From Bosea sp. NBC_00550 (GTDB lineage Bacteria; Pseudomonadota; Alphaproteobacteria; Rhizobiales; Beijerinckiaceae): DNA of 64,000 nt. The translations under genes and the position numbers were made by a program. The notes under the pieces are model-generated. The model saw only the letters and a program-made list of their open reading frames with translations, was not told the DNA's origin and made no database searches. Location: NCBI RefSeq assembly GCF_026020075.1, contig NZ_CP102772.1:1736001-1800000 (forward strand), in the 5' to 3' direction. Of this stretch, positions 50,846-59,667 are shown piece by piece. Position 1 is the first letter of the stretch. Each line of letters opens with the position of its first letter.

Positions 50846-50867
50846 GTTTGCAGACGCTTGCGCAAAC
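50846..50867. promoter_or_regulatory. Candidate LysR operator between the SHMT-like and LysR genes
   Basis: Inverted repeat GTTTGC-N10-GCAAAC with a TTGCGCAA palindrome overlapping its right part. It is in the middle of the 121-bp divergent spacer, where a LysR protein would bind. The repeat is seen; binding is inference. Confidence 0.45.
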
Positions 50868-50922
50868 GAGTATTGCTCGCTCGCAGGCTGAGAAAACCTC
50901 AACCTCGGTCCGAAAATCCGTC

Positions 50923-51825
50923 ATGCCCGTCAAGCCGCCCCGCCCACGGCTGCCCTCACTCAACGCCTTGCGCGCCTTCGAGGCAGCGGCACGGCTGGAG
51001 AGCTTCACCAAGGCGGCGGATGAACTCAGCGTCACAGCCGGCGCCATCACCCAGCAAATCAAGCAGCTCGAAGCCGCTCTTGGTTTCCCGGTCTTCCGCC
51101 GGCTGGCTCAGGGCGTCGCGCTCACCGAAGCCGCGCGAGAAGCCTTGCCGCGGCTGACGCGTGGCTTCGACATGCTGGGCCAGGCCGTCCAGGCCCTGCG
51201 CGAGGCCGAGCCGAACCGGCCGCTCGCCATCGCGGCCCTGCCCTGCATCGCCCAGCTCTGGCTTTCGCCACGCCTCCCGGCGCTCCATCGCGCTTTTCCC
51301 GATCTGCAGATTTCGGTTGCCGCGATGGAAGAGCCGCCCGATCCGCGCCGGGAGCCCTATGATCTCTCGCTGTTCTACAGGGAAGCCGCCGAAGCCGGCG
51401 CCGTGCAGTCAGGCGTCGACGCCATCCTGCCGGTCTGCACGCCCGCCATCGCCGGCAGGCTCGCTTCGCCGGCCGATCTCGCCGGAGAGACGCTGCTGCA
51501 CGATGCCGTCTGGCGCGGCGATTGGGCCCGCTGGCTCGCCTTCGCGGCACCGGACGCGAAGATCGATGCCGGGCGCGGCCCGGCCTTCTCGCTCTACAGC
51601 CTGGCGCTGGATGCCGCCTTATCGGGCTCGGGAATCCTGATGGGCCGGATGAGCCTCGTCGCGCCTCATCTTGCGGCGGGCCGGCTTGCCGCCCCGTTCC
51701 GGCAGGCGATGCCAATGCCCGACAGGCTGACGCTGGCACCCGCCATGGGCCCCGGCGCGCATGCGCACCGGCTGGAGATCATGGAATGGCTCGCCGGCTC
51801 GGAGGACAGCGGCGTTCAGATATAG
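50923..51825 (+). CDS. LysR family regulator (GcvA-like)
   Basis: A 300-aa regulator from ATG 50923. The N-terminal helix-turn-helix has LNALRAFEAAARLESFTKAADELSV-type spacing (the standard LysR start), with TAGAITQQIKQLEAALG as the recognition part. The effector domain begins near residue 90. It is divergent from the SHMT-like gene and is the likely regulator of that gene. Its last 10 bp overlap the end of cysE on the other strand. Confidence 0.9.
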   Translation: MPVKPPRPRLPSLNALRAFEAAARLESFTKAADELSVTAGAITQQIKQLEAALGFPVFRRLAQGVALTEAAREALPRLTRGFDMLGQAVQALREAEPNRPLAIAALPCIAQLWLSPRLPALHRAFPDLQISVAAMEEPPDPRREPYDLSLFYREAAEAGAVQSGVDAILPVCTPAIAGRLASPADLAGETLLHDAVWRGDWARWLAFAAPDAKIDAGRGPAFSLYSLALDAALSGSGILMGRMSLVAPHLAAGRLAAPFRQAMPMPDRLTLAPAMGPGAHAHRLEIMEWLAGSEDSGVQI

Positions 51826-52670
51826 GCGCCGCAATCGCCTTCGAGGATCTGGTCCATCGAGCGCGAAGGCTCGGCACAGCCGGCCTCCCCGACGACCTTG
51901 GCCGGCACGCCCGCCACCGTCTTGTTGCGCGGCACAGCCGCCAGCACCACCGAGCCCGCTGCGACACGGCTGCATTGGCCGACCTCGATATTGCCGAGGA
52001 TCTTGGCGCCGGCACCGATCAGTACGCCCTTGCGGATCTTGGGATGGCGGTCGCCGCCCTGCTTGCCCGTGCCGCCCAGCGTGACCGCATGCAGCATCGA
52101 GACATCGTCCTCGATCACCGCCGTCTCGCCGACGACCAGGCCCGTCGCATGGTCGAGGAAGATACCCTTGCCGATCTTCGCCGCCGGGTTGATGTCGGTC
52201 TGGAAGACCTCCGAGGAGCGGGCCTGCAGATAAAGCGCGAAATCCCGGCGATCCCGCATCCAGAGCCAATGCGCCAGGCGATGGGCTTGCAGGGCATGGA
52301 AACCCTTGAAGAACAGCACCGGCTCGAGCACGCGGTAGCAGGCCGGGTCACGGTCGAGCACGGCCATCACGTCGGCGCGCATGCCGACTCCGATCTTCTC
52401 GTCGTCCGTCATGGCCTCGGTGAAGCCCTGCTCGATCAGGTCGGCCGTCACGGCCGGATGGCCGAGCCGGGCCGCGACGCGATGGGCGACGGCGCATTCG
52501 AAGCTCGGCTGGTTCAGCACGGAGGCGACGATCAGCGTGCCGAGCGCCGGCTCGGTGGCGACGGCGGCCTCGGCCTCGTCCCGCAGGCGCGACCAGACGG
52601 GGTCGAGCCGGTCGAGGCCAGTTGCAGGATCCCGTGCTTCCACGGCGGAGCGCCCTGACGGCATGATCAT
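51816..52670 (-). CDS. cysE: Serine O-acetyltransferase
   Basis: A 284-aa enzyme that acetylates serine with acetyl-CoA on the way to cysteine. The N-terminal helical region (to about 140) includes DPACYRVLEPVLFFKGFHAL. The left-handed beta-helix has GKGIFLDHATGLVVGETAVI with the active-site His, and GTGKQGGDRHPKI. The C-terminal tail (SMDQILEGDCGAYI) may bind cysteine synthase. The length is normal. It converges with the LysR gene, the coding ends overlapping by 10 bp. Confidence 0.95.
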   Translation of the reverse strand: MIMPSGRSAVEARDPATGLDRLDPVWSRLRDEAEAAVATEPALGTLIVASVLNQPSFECAVAHRVAARLGHPAVTADLIEQGFTEAMTDDEKIGVGMRADVMAVLDRDPACYRVLEPVLFFKGFHALQAHRLAHWLWMRDRRDFALYLQARSSEVFQTDINPAAKIGKGIFLDHATGLVVGETAVIEDDVSMLHAVTLGGTGKQGGDRHPKIRKGVLIGAGAKILGNIEVGQCSRVAAGSVVLAAVPRNKTVAGVPAKVVGEAGCAEPSRSMDQILEGDCGAYI

Positions 52671-52851
52671 TCTCCGGAGATGGTCGTTCGGCGGAAGGAC
52701 AGCCTAGCCCTAAGCTGGCACCCGCACCAAAGGTCAAGCCGAACGAAGTTGAATCGAAAAGCGAGGCGGCGGAATCAGTGTTTTAGGGAACGTCGACAAC
52801 ACATTGGCGTCGCCTGCTTTTCCAGAGCGCCTCTATTCGCCCGGGACGTTC

Positions 52852-53667
52852 TCACAAACGCGCGAGAAAGTCGAGAACGGCCTGCTTGTGGCTCTTGTCG
52901 CCGACGGCGAGATTGTGATCGCGCCCCTCGATCGCAAAGGATTCCGCGTCGGGAATGAGCTTTGCCAGCTCCGGACCGGAACCGGAAACATCGTCCTTCG
53001 TGCCGACGCTGATCAGGGTCGGCATGGCGATCTGCCCGACCTGCGCGGCGGTCAGCGTCTGGCGCGAGCCGCGAATGCAGGCCGCGAGTGCCCTGAGGTC
53101 GCTCTTCGTCTGCTCTGCGAAAGCCCGGAACATCCGCTGCATCGGGTCGGTCAGCTCGTCGAGCGACGGTGCCTCCATCGCATCGGCGATGCCAAGCGGC
53201 AGCCCCACGCCCTCGACCAGATGGATGCCGAGCCCGCCGAGCAGCAGCGCGTCGAGCCGGCGCGGATGCGCCAATGCCAGATGCGCCGAGATGCGCGCGC
53301 CCATCGAATAGCCCATCACCGCCGCGCGCGGGATGTCGAGATGATCCATCAGCCGGCGGACATCCTCCGCCATGATGTCGGACGAGTAGGCCGCGGGATC
53401 GTAGAGCTTCTCGCTCTCGCCATGGCCGCGATCGTCGAGCGCGACGACGCGATAGCCGGCATGTGTGAGCGTCTTCGTCCACTGGGTGTTCACCCAGTTG
53501 GTCATGTGCGAGGAAGCGAAGCCATGTACCAGTACGACGGTCCGATGCTGCGAGACGTCGCCTGTGGGCGCGAGGTCGATATAGGCGATCTTCACGCCGT
53601 CGGAGGAGAAGCTCTGCATGCGGATATCGAGGCCGGACGATCGGAAGGGGTCACTCATCCCTGCCAT
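52852..53667 (-). CDS. Alpha/beta hydrolase
   Basis: A 271-aa enzyme. The oxyanion region is VVLVHGFASS, the nucleophile elbow is GYSMGA with Ser121, and the candidate His is at 251 in GRDHNLAVG. An Asp at about 225 (GTKDDV) could complete the triad. It has no signal peptide. The family is too broad to give a substrate. It is divergent from the HGSNAT-type gene by 54 bp, so they may share a control region. Confidence 0.88.
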   Translation of the reverse strand: MAGMSDPFRSSGLDIRMQSFSSDGVKIAYIDLAPTGDVSQHRTVVLVHGFASSHMTNWVNTQWTKTLTHAGYRVVALDDRGHGESEKLYDPAAYSSDIMAEDVRRLMDHLDIPRAAVMGYSMGARISAHLALAHPRRLDALLLGGLGIHLVEGVGLPLGIADAMEAPSLDELTDPMQRMFRAFAEQTKSDLRALAACIRGSRQTLTAAQVGQIAMPTLISVGTKDDVSGSGPELAKLIPDAESFAIEGRDHNLAVGDKSHKQAVLDFLARL

Positions 53668-53721
53668 GGCGAAGCCGCTTTGGGTAGCCGCTGCCGCGCA
53701 GCTTGCTTATGAAACGTCGCC

Positions 53722-54702
53722 ATGAGCCAGACCGCCTCCAGCGCAACAGTCGTCTCCCCCGCTGACACCCGATCGCCGCGCTTCGCCTTCGTCGACATCG
53801 CCCGCGGCGTCGCGCTACTGGCGATGTTCGTCTACCATTTCGCCTATGATCTCTCCTTCTTCGGGCTGATCGAGACCGATATCGTCGCCGAGCCCGGCTG
53901 GCGGCTGTTCGCGCGCTGCATCGCCGGCTCCTTCCTGACGATCGTCGGCTTCAGCCTCGTGCTCGCGACGCAAAAGGGCCTGAACCGCCGCGCCTATCTG
54001 AAGCGCCTCGCCATGGTCGCCGGCGCCGCCGCGCTGGTCACGCTCGGCACCTGGTTCGCCATGCCGGGCAACTTCATCTTCTTCGGCATCCTCCACCACA
54101 TCGCGCTGGCGAGCCTGCTCGCCCTGCCATTCCTGCGGCTGCCTGTGGTCGTCGTGGCGCTGTCGGCAGTCCTGGCCTTCGCCCTGCCACGCTTCATCGC
54201 TCACCCGCTGCTCGACGCACCCTGGATGTCCTGGCTCGGCTTCTCGCGCGCGCCGTTCCAGACGGCCGATTTCGTGCCGGTCTTTCCGTGGTTCGGCTGC
54301 GTTCTGACGGGTATCGTGCTGGCGCGCCTGCTATTGCCGCGCCTTGCCGCTACGGCTTTCGCCCGCTGGCGACCGACCGCGCGACCGGTGCGAATCATCG
54401 CCTGGGGCGGGCGCCACAGCCTGCTCGTCTATCTCGTGCATCAGCCGCTCTTCATCGGTTTCCTGACGCTTGTGGTCCAGTTCGTGCCGCCGCCTTCGCC
54501 GGGCGAGCGCGCCTTCCGGGCCGAATGCCAGCGCGGCTGCGGTCCCGATGTCCCGGAGCGGCTCTGCCGCGCCGTTTGCGCTTGTACGATGGACGGGCTC
54601 AAGCGCGAGAAGCTCTGGCAGAAGGCGCTCGACGACCTGCTCTCGCCGGAGGAAGGCACACGCGTGGCCGAACTCGCCCAGAGCTGCCTGCGCGAGCGCT
54701 GA
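53722..54702 (+). CDS. HGSNAT-type (DUF1624) membrane protein with Cys-rich tail
   Basis: A 326-aa protein. FAFVDIARGVALLAMFVYHF at the start is the opening motif of the heparan-alpha-glucosaminide N-acetyltransferase catalytic family, and about eight helices follow (to about residue 255). Next is a soluble C-terminal tail of about 65 residues with five or six cysteines (AECQRGCG, RLCRAVCACT and a final SCLRER). The acetyl acceptor is unknown. A similar tail occurs in relatives as far as I recall, but its role is not known. Confidence 0.82.
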   Translation: MSQTASSATVVSPADTRSPRFAFVDIARGVALLAMFVYHFAYDLSFFGLIETDIVAEPGWRLFARCIAGSFLTIVGFSLVLATQKGLNRRAYLKRLAMVAGAAALVTLGTWFAMPGNFIFFGILHHIALASLLALPFLRLPVVVVALSAVLAFALPRFIAHPLLDAPWMSWLGFSRAPFQTADFVPVFPWFGCVLTGIVLARLLLPRLAATAFARWRPTARPVRIIAWGGRHSLLVYLVHQPLFIGFLTLVVQFVPPPSPGERAFRAECQRGCGPDVPERLCRAVCACTMDGLKREKLWQKALDDLLSPEEGTRVAELAQSCLRER

Positions 54703-54780
54703 TGCGAATCCCGCACTGGCGTCCGGCCGGCTGACGGGATAGGTTGCGCGCGAATTCCAGGCTTTCGAAGAGCGACGACC

Positions 54781-55032
54781 ATGGCCGCGACAGGCATTCC
54801 GCATTTCCACAACGATCCCGGCGTCGCCGTCATCCATGTCGGCGCGCATGAGTTCATGTGCATCGGCGCCAAGCCGCCCTTCGACCATCCGCATGTCTTC
54901 CTCGACATGGGCGCCGATCACGAGATCATCTGCCCCTATTGCTCGACGCTGTTCAAATACGAACCGTCGCTCAAGGGCTCTCAGTGCAATCCCCCGGAAT
55001 GCGCCTATCAGGACGCCGCCAAGGCGGCCTGA
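54781..55032 (+). CDS. Zinc-finger domain protein (NDUFS6/zf-CHCC homologue)
   Basis: An 83-aa protein with the zf-CHCC metal site: the Cys pair in IICPYCSTLF, a Cys in the PPECAY segment and His in the VFLDMG-HE region. The family is the bacterial counterpart of the mitochondrial complex I subunit NDUFS6, present mainly in Alphaproteobacteria. A role in complex I assembly is inferred. It follows the HGSNAT gene by 78 bp on the same strand. Confidence 0.88.
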   Translation: MAATGIPHFHNDPGVAVIHVGAHEFMCIGAKPPFDHPHVFLDMGADHEIICPYCSTLFKYEPSLKGSQCNPPECAYQDAAKAA

Positions 55033-55116
55033 CCCTCATGCCAATTCGTCGATGGCGCGGGTTCTGAGGGGCACCCGCACCTCTCCTTTCGACCGTTCAT
55101 CAAAGGCATCGCCCCC

Positions 55117-56298
55117 GTGTCCGCTCCTCATTTCGTCATCGCCGGCGCCGGCATCGGCGGCCTGACCATGGCGCTGTCGCTGGCGCGCCGCGGCATCGCC
55201 TCCACCGTCGTCGAGAAGCGCACCGGCTTCGGCGAATCCGGTGCAGGCCTTCAGCTCACCTCGAATTCCGGGCGCGTGCTCGACGCGCTCGATCTCGCTT
55301 TGCCGCTGAAGCGCGTCAGCGTCTCCTCGCATGGGCTGATGATCCGGCGCTGGCGCAGCGGCTCGGAGCTGCTGGAAATGCCCTCCAGCCCGGAGCGCAT
55401 GCCGACGCCGTTCCGGATGCTGAAGCGCAGCGATCTCCACACCGTCCTGCTCGACGCCGCCCGTGCCATGCCGAACATCCGCCTGATGGTCGGCCGCGGC
55501 GTGCAGGAGGTCAGCCAGAGCGAGAACGGCGTCTCGGTCACGCTCAGCGGCCAGAGCGGCACTGGCGAGACCATCCAGAGCCTCGGCCTGATCGGCGCCG
55601 ACGGGTTGTGGTCACGCGTCCGCGATCTCACCGGCGATCCCTCGCCGCCAGTCTTCACCGGCTATGAAGCCTGGCGCGCAGTCGTTCCGGCGCGCGCAGT
55701 CGACAAGCCGCGGGTGACGCTTCACCTGGGGCCGGGTCGCCATGCCGTGCATTACCCCGTCGACGGCGGCAAGCAGATCAACATCGTCGTCGTCCGCCAG
55801 GCGAAGGAAGCTCGCGAGGGCTGGTCGCGCGACGGCGAGCGCCGGATCGTGACCGAGCATCTCGCAGGCGCCTCACCGGCGCTGCGCGAACTGGCCGGAG
55901 CTGCCGAAGGCTGGCAGGTCTGGTCGCTGTTCGACCGCAAGCCGGCGGCCATGGCCCAAGGCCGGATCGCGCTGATGGGCGACGCCGCCCACCCCATCCT
56001 GCCCTTCCTGGCGCAAGGCGCCTCCCTCGCCATCGAGGACGCCGCCGTGCTGGCGCGGCTGCTTGCCGAGAAGCTCGGCAGCGAAGGCGCAGCCGGCGTG
56101 CCGGCGGCGATCGCGAGCTATGCCGCCGCCCGCGCGAGGCGCGTCGCCCGCGTGCAGGAGGAAAGCCGCGGCAACGGCCGCAGCTACCATCTCGGCTGGC
56201 CGCTCAGCATCGCCCGGGATTTCGCGCTGAAGCGACTCGGACCCGAGGGGCTACGCAACCGTTACGGCTGGCTCTACGATTGGCGTGACGAGGGCTGA
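55117..56298 (+). CDS. FAD-dependent monooxygenase (salicylate hydroxylase type)
   Basis: A 393-aa flavoprotein starting at GTG 55117. The FAD-binding GxGxxG is GAGIGG near residue 9, the DG motif is IGADGLWS near residue 165, and the GD motif is MGDAAHP near 285. This is the class A aromatic hydroxylase set. The substrate is likely to be aromatic, but is unknown here. It follows the zinc-finger gene by 84 bp and may be transcribed with it. Confidence 0.9.
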   Translation: MSAPHFVIAGAGIGGLTMALSLARRGIASTVVEKRTGFGESGAGLQLTSNSGRVLDALDLALPLKRVSVSSHGLMIRRWRSGSELLEMPSSPERMPTPFRMLKRSDLHTVLLDAARAMPNIRLMVGRGVQEVSQSENGVSVTLSGQSGTGETIQSLGLIGADGLWSRVRDLTGDPSPPVFTGYEAWRAVVPARAVDKPRVTLHLGPGRHAVHYPVDGGKQINIVVVRQAKEAREGWSRDGERRIVTEHLAGASPALRELAGAAEGWQVWSLFDRKPAAMAQGRIALMGDAAHPILPFLAQGASLAIEDAAVLARLLAEKLGSEGAAGVPAAIASYAAARARRVARVQEESRGNGRSYHLGWPLSIARDFALKRLGPEGLRNRYGWLYDWRDEG

Positions 56299-56355
56299 TC
56301 TCGCCATCGCCGCATTTCATCCCTATCTCTCCCTGCGGGAAGGAATGAAAAAGAC

Positions 56356-56670
56356 ATGATCCGCGTCAACCTCTACGACCAGCTCAACGGCCGCACCCGC
56401 GCAATGCCGCGCTGGGCCGCATGGCTCGCCATGGCGGCGAGCTTCGTCGTCGGCATCACCCTGTTCCTGGTCGCCGCCAGCCTGGCGCTGATCCTGATCC
56501 CCATCGTCGCCATAGCCGGCGCGATCGCGGTCTGGCGTCTCAAGGCCAAGCTGAAGGCGGCGGGCTTCGACCGTGGCGGCCCCTTTGCAGGCAGGCCGCA
56601 GCCGGCGGAACGCATCGAGGTGATCGACGCCGAATACCGCATCATCGAGCCGGACGAGCCACGCCGCTGA
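56356..56670 (+). CDS. Small membrane protein, unknown function
   Basis: A 104-aa protein. After a polar start, two hydrophobic stretches make a hairpin-like region (about 17-55). A basic cytoplasmic part (KAKLKAAGFDRGG) follows and the end is acidic (VIDAEYRIIEPDEP). No family is recognised. It is 57 bp after the monooxygenase gene and convergent with the CorC-type gene (3 bp between stops). Confidence 0.72.
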   Translation: MIRVNLYDQLNGRTRAMPRWAAWLAMAASFVVGITLFLVAASLALILIPIVAIAGAIAVWRLKAKLKAAGFDRGGPFAGRPQPAERIEVIDAEYRIIEPDEPRR

Positions 56671-56673
56671 CGG

Positions 56674-57960
56674 CTACGCCTCGATCCGGCTGACCAGGAT
56701 CTTGTCGATCCGGCGACCATCGAGATCGACGACCTCGAAGCGCCAATGCCCCTTGTCGAAGGTCTCGCCGACATTGGGGAGGTGGTTCATCTCGGCCAGA
56801 ACGAAACCGGCGACCGTCTGGAAATCGGCATCGCGCGGCATCTGGATGCCGAGCTCGTGCGAGAATTCATCGACCTGCATCCAGCCTGCGACGAGGTAGG
56901 AGCCGTCCGCCCTCGTGACGATGGCCGGCTCGTCCTCCTCTTCCTCCTGGAAGGCGCCGATGATCGCCTCGAGCACGTCGCCCGGCGTGATGATGCCCTC
57001 GAAATGGCCGTACTCGTCGAAGACCAGCGCCATGTGCACGCGGCTGGAGCGGATCTCGCGCAGCACATGCAGCGAGTCGGCGGTGTCCATCACCACCGGT
57101 GCTTCCTGCACGTGCTGGCGTAGCTGCTCCGTATCGCCCACGGCGAGGAAGTCGATCAGGTCCTTCATCAGGACGACACCGATGATCGAGTCCGACTCGC
57201 CGTCCTGGACGGGCAGCCGGGACCGGCGGCTCGCCTTGAGCTGCTCGCGCAACTCTTCAGGAGGGTCCGACAGGTCGATGACCTCGACCTCGCGGCGGGG
57301 CGTCATCAGGGCGCGCGCCGAGCGGTCGGCGAGGCGCATCACGCCCGCGATCATCTCGCGCTCGTCCCGCTCCAGCACGCCGGCGGTCTCCGCCTCGGCG
57401 ATGATGGTGCGCACCTCCTCCTCGGTGACTCTCTCCTCGGACTCGCCCTTCTGTCCGAGCAGGGCGAGCACGGCTTTGCCGGAGATATCGAGCAGGAAGA
57501 CCAGCGGCGCGCCGACTTTCGACATCAGGGCCATCGCCGGCGCGACGCGCGCAGCCACCCGCTCGGGGTCGCGCAAGGCGACCTGCTTCGGCACGAGTTC
57601 GCCCAGGATCAGCGAGAGATAGGTGATCGCGACCACGACGAGGCCGACGCCGAGCGTGTCCGAGACGGAGGGCGAGAAGCCGTGGGTGCCCAGCCATTCG
57701 GAAAGGCGCGCGCCGAGCGTGGCGCCGGAGAAGGCGCCGGACAGAACGCCGACAAGCGTGATGCCGATCTGAACGGTGGAGAGGAAGCGGCCGGGATCCT
57801 CGGCCAGGCGCATCGCCGTCGTGGCGCCCTTGTTGCCCTGGTCGCTGAGGACCTTGAGGCGTGCCGTCCGCGACGAAACGACGGCGAGCTCCGACATGGC
57901 GAGCAGTCCATTGATGACCGTCAGCGCCACGACGACCAGGATTTCGGTTAACAAAACCAA
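56674..57960 (-). CDS. CorC/HlyC (CNNM-CBS) family transporter
   Basis: A 428-aa protein. Three to four membrane helices of the CNNM domain come first (to about 185), then two CBS domains (about 210-330) and a CorC_HlyC domain at the end (about 345-425). The whole is the bacterial counterpart of magnesium/cobalt efflux CNNM proteins. Members are often called hemolysin-like, without evidence of haemolysis. It is divergent from the methyltransferase gene. Confidence 0.92.
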   Translation of the reverse strand: MVLLTEILVVVALTVINGLLAMSELAVVSSRTARLKVLSDQGNKGATTAMRLAEDPGRFLSTVQIGITLVGVLSGAFSGATLGARLSEWLGTHGFSPSVSDTLGVGLVVVAITYLSLILGELVPKQVALRDPERVAARVAPAMALMSKVGAPLVFLLDISGKAVLALLGQKGESEERVTEEEVRTIIAEAETAGVLERDEREMIAGVMRLADRSARALMTPRREVEVIDLSDPPEELREQLKASRRSRLPVQDGESDSIIGVVLMKDLIDFLAVGDTEQLRQHVQEAPVVMDTADSLHVLREIRSSRVHMALVFDEYGHFEGIITPGDVLEAIIGAFQEEEEDEPAIVTRADGSYLVAGWMQVDEFSHELGIQMPRDADFQTVAGFVLAEMNHLPNVGETFDKGHWRFEVVDLDGRRIDKILVSRIEA

Positions 57961-58062
57961 TCCGTTTGCTGCGAAGCTGCAACATTTGGCAGCTCGCTTC
58001 GAGCCCCCTTATAGCGGATCGTTGCCCCAACGCGATGGGCGCGACGAAAGATTTGTGAGCGA

Positions 58063-58713
58063 ATGATGACCAGGCCCACCTTCTGGCAACCGACACAAGC
58101 GGATCAGGCGGGAGGCGATCGGCGCCTGCGAGCCCCTGCTACCCAGCGCAACCGCGACGCGATCCTTGCCGTATTGCGAGACATGCTGCCGCCTTCCGGG
58201 CTCGTATTGGAGGTCGCCAGCGGCTCGGGCGAACACATCGTTCATTTTGCCGAGACGCTGCCCGCCCTCTCGTTCCAGCCCAGCGATCCGATGGCCGATG
58301 CGCTGGCAAGCATCGCTGCCTGGGCGCGGGAGTCAGGGTTGGGCAACATTCTGCCGCCGCTGATGATCGACGCGAGCGCGCAGGAATGGCCGATCGGTTC
58401 AGCCGACGCGATCCTCTGCATCAACATGATCCATATCGCGCCCTGGACGGCGGCGGAGGGCCTGTTCCGCCAGGCGGGACGCCTGCTGAAGACCGGCAGC
58501 CCGCTCTATCTCTACGGCCCTTATCGCCGCTCCGACCGTCCCCTCGAGCCCAGCAATGCCGCCTTCGACGAAAGCCTTCGCAGCCGCGACCCTGAATGGG
58601 GCCTGCGAGAGCTCGGCGATGTGGCCGCTCTGGCTTCTGCAAATGGTTTCGGCTCGCCGGAGATCATCGAGATGCCGGCCAACAATCTCAGCCTCATTTT
58701 TCGGAAGGCCTGA
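58063..58713 (+). CDS. DUF938 SAM-dependent methyltransferase
   Basis: A 216-aa protein. The first motif is VLEVASGSGEHIVHFAE (SAM-binding), followed by FQPSDP and the INMIHIAPW motif near residue 127 that marks the DUF938 family. The end FRKA is conserved. Its target is unknown. It is divergent from CorC/HlyC, with about 100 bp between starts. Confidence 0.9.
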   Translation: MMTRPTFWQPTQADQAGGDRRLRAPATQRNRDAILAVLRDMLPPSGLVLEVASGSGEHIVHFAETLPALSFQPSDPMADALASIAAWARESGLGNILPPLMIDASAQEWPIGSADAILCINMIHIAPWTAAEGLFRQAGRLLKTGSPLYLYGPYRRSDRPLEPSNAAFDESLRSRDPEWGLRELGDVAALASANGFGSPEIIEMPANNLSLIFRKA

Positions 58714-58828
58714 GGCTCGCAGCCGCAAGCGCGGGTCAGCCTGACCCGTGCATGCACCTGCGCCGGCTCAATCTCGCATCCACGAACCGCCTAGACAGTG
58801 GCGCTTGTGAATCGTCGCAATGTCAGAT

Positions 58829-58915
58829 TGGTGCGGACGGCGGGACTCGAACCCGCAAGCCTTTGAAGGCGCAAGATTTTAAGTCTCGTGCGTCTACCAG
58901 TTTCGCCACGTCCGC
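58829..58915 (-). tRNA. tRNA-Leu (anticodon TAA)
   Basis: Read on the minus strand, acceptor stem GCGGACG/CGTCCGC, anticodon loop CTTAAAA giving TAA, a class II variable arm and T-loop TTCGAGT. Discriminator A at 58832 and encoded CCA at 58829-58831. Confidence 0.97.
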
Positions 58916-58982
58916 GAGCGCGACAGCGATAGCGGGCGGGCTCGATGCGCGCAAGCCTCTGCGAAGCGGTCGAGAACGATCC

Positions 58983-59654
58983 TCAGTGCGGGCGCGCCGG
59001 CTTGTACCACTCGACCCCGTCGGGATCGACATAGAGCCCGGGCTTGACGTCCGATCCGATGCTCTTCTCCTCCATCGGCACGCGCATCGTGTCGTCGCGG
59101 TCGCCGCGCTTGACATAGGTGCCGGAGGGCTGCCCGGCATGGCCATGGGAGCCACGGCCGACGCTGCTCGTCAGCCCGATCACGCCCTGCCGGCCGGAGA
59201 CCTTGTCCAGCAGCTCCGTCACCGGCCGTCCGACGAAGGCGACCTTGGTGCCGCCCTCGACGACCGGCAGCGTCCGCCGCGCGGCGCCCTCGCCCGTCAC
59301 CCTGACGCCGACGAAGCGCGGAACATAGGTCGCGCCGCCCTTGCCGAAGGATTCCCAGCCGCCGGCAGAGACGATTTGCGCCCCGCAGCGCTTGTGGCTG
59401 CGCTCGCATGCAGCGCGCGAGGCATAGCGCGGCGCGCGCTGCTCGAACTCGGCCCTGGCGTTGCGATAGGCAAACTCGCATTGCTCCGCCGTCAGCAGCC
59501 CAGCCGCGATGCACTCGTCGCGGCGCACATAGGTGTTTCCGGGGGCCTGAGCCGCGAGATCGGTAGGGTTCGCGAACGACAGGACGGGTGCAAGCGTGGC
59601 GACGCGCAGGGTGGCGAGAATCGAGGCAGGGATCATCATGCGATGCAACAACAT
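58983..59654 (-). CDS. DUF1190 (YgiB-like) exported protein
   Basis: A 223-aa protein from ATG 59654 (59639 is possible). The signal-like segment is near residues 1-25. The domain has the spacing RRDECIAAGLLTAEQCEFAY and Cys-containing RAACERSHKRCG, as in YgiB/DUF1190 proteins. The C-terminal half has Gly-rich segments. Function unknown. It lies 13 bp after the AMP-ligase gene on the same strand, so they may be co-transcribed. Confidence 0.78.
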   Translation of the reverse strand: MLLHRMMIPASILATLRVATLAPVLSFANPTDLAAQAPGNTYVRRDECIAAGLLTAEQCEFAYRNARAEFEQRAPRYASRAACERSHKRCGAQIVSAGGWESFGKGGATYVPRFVGVRVTGEGAARRTLPVVEGGTKVAFVGRPVTELLDKVSGRQGVIGLTSSVGRGSHGHAGQPSGTYVKRGDRDDTMRVPMEEKSIGSDVKPGLYVDPDGVEWYKPARPH

Positions 59655-59667
59655 TACGATTGTGGCT

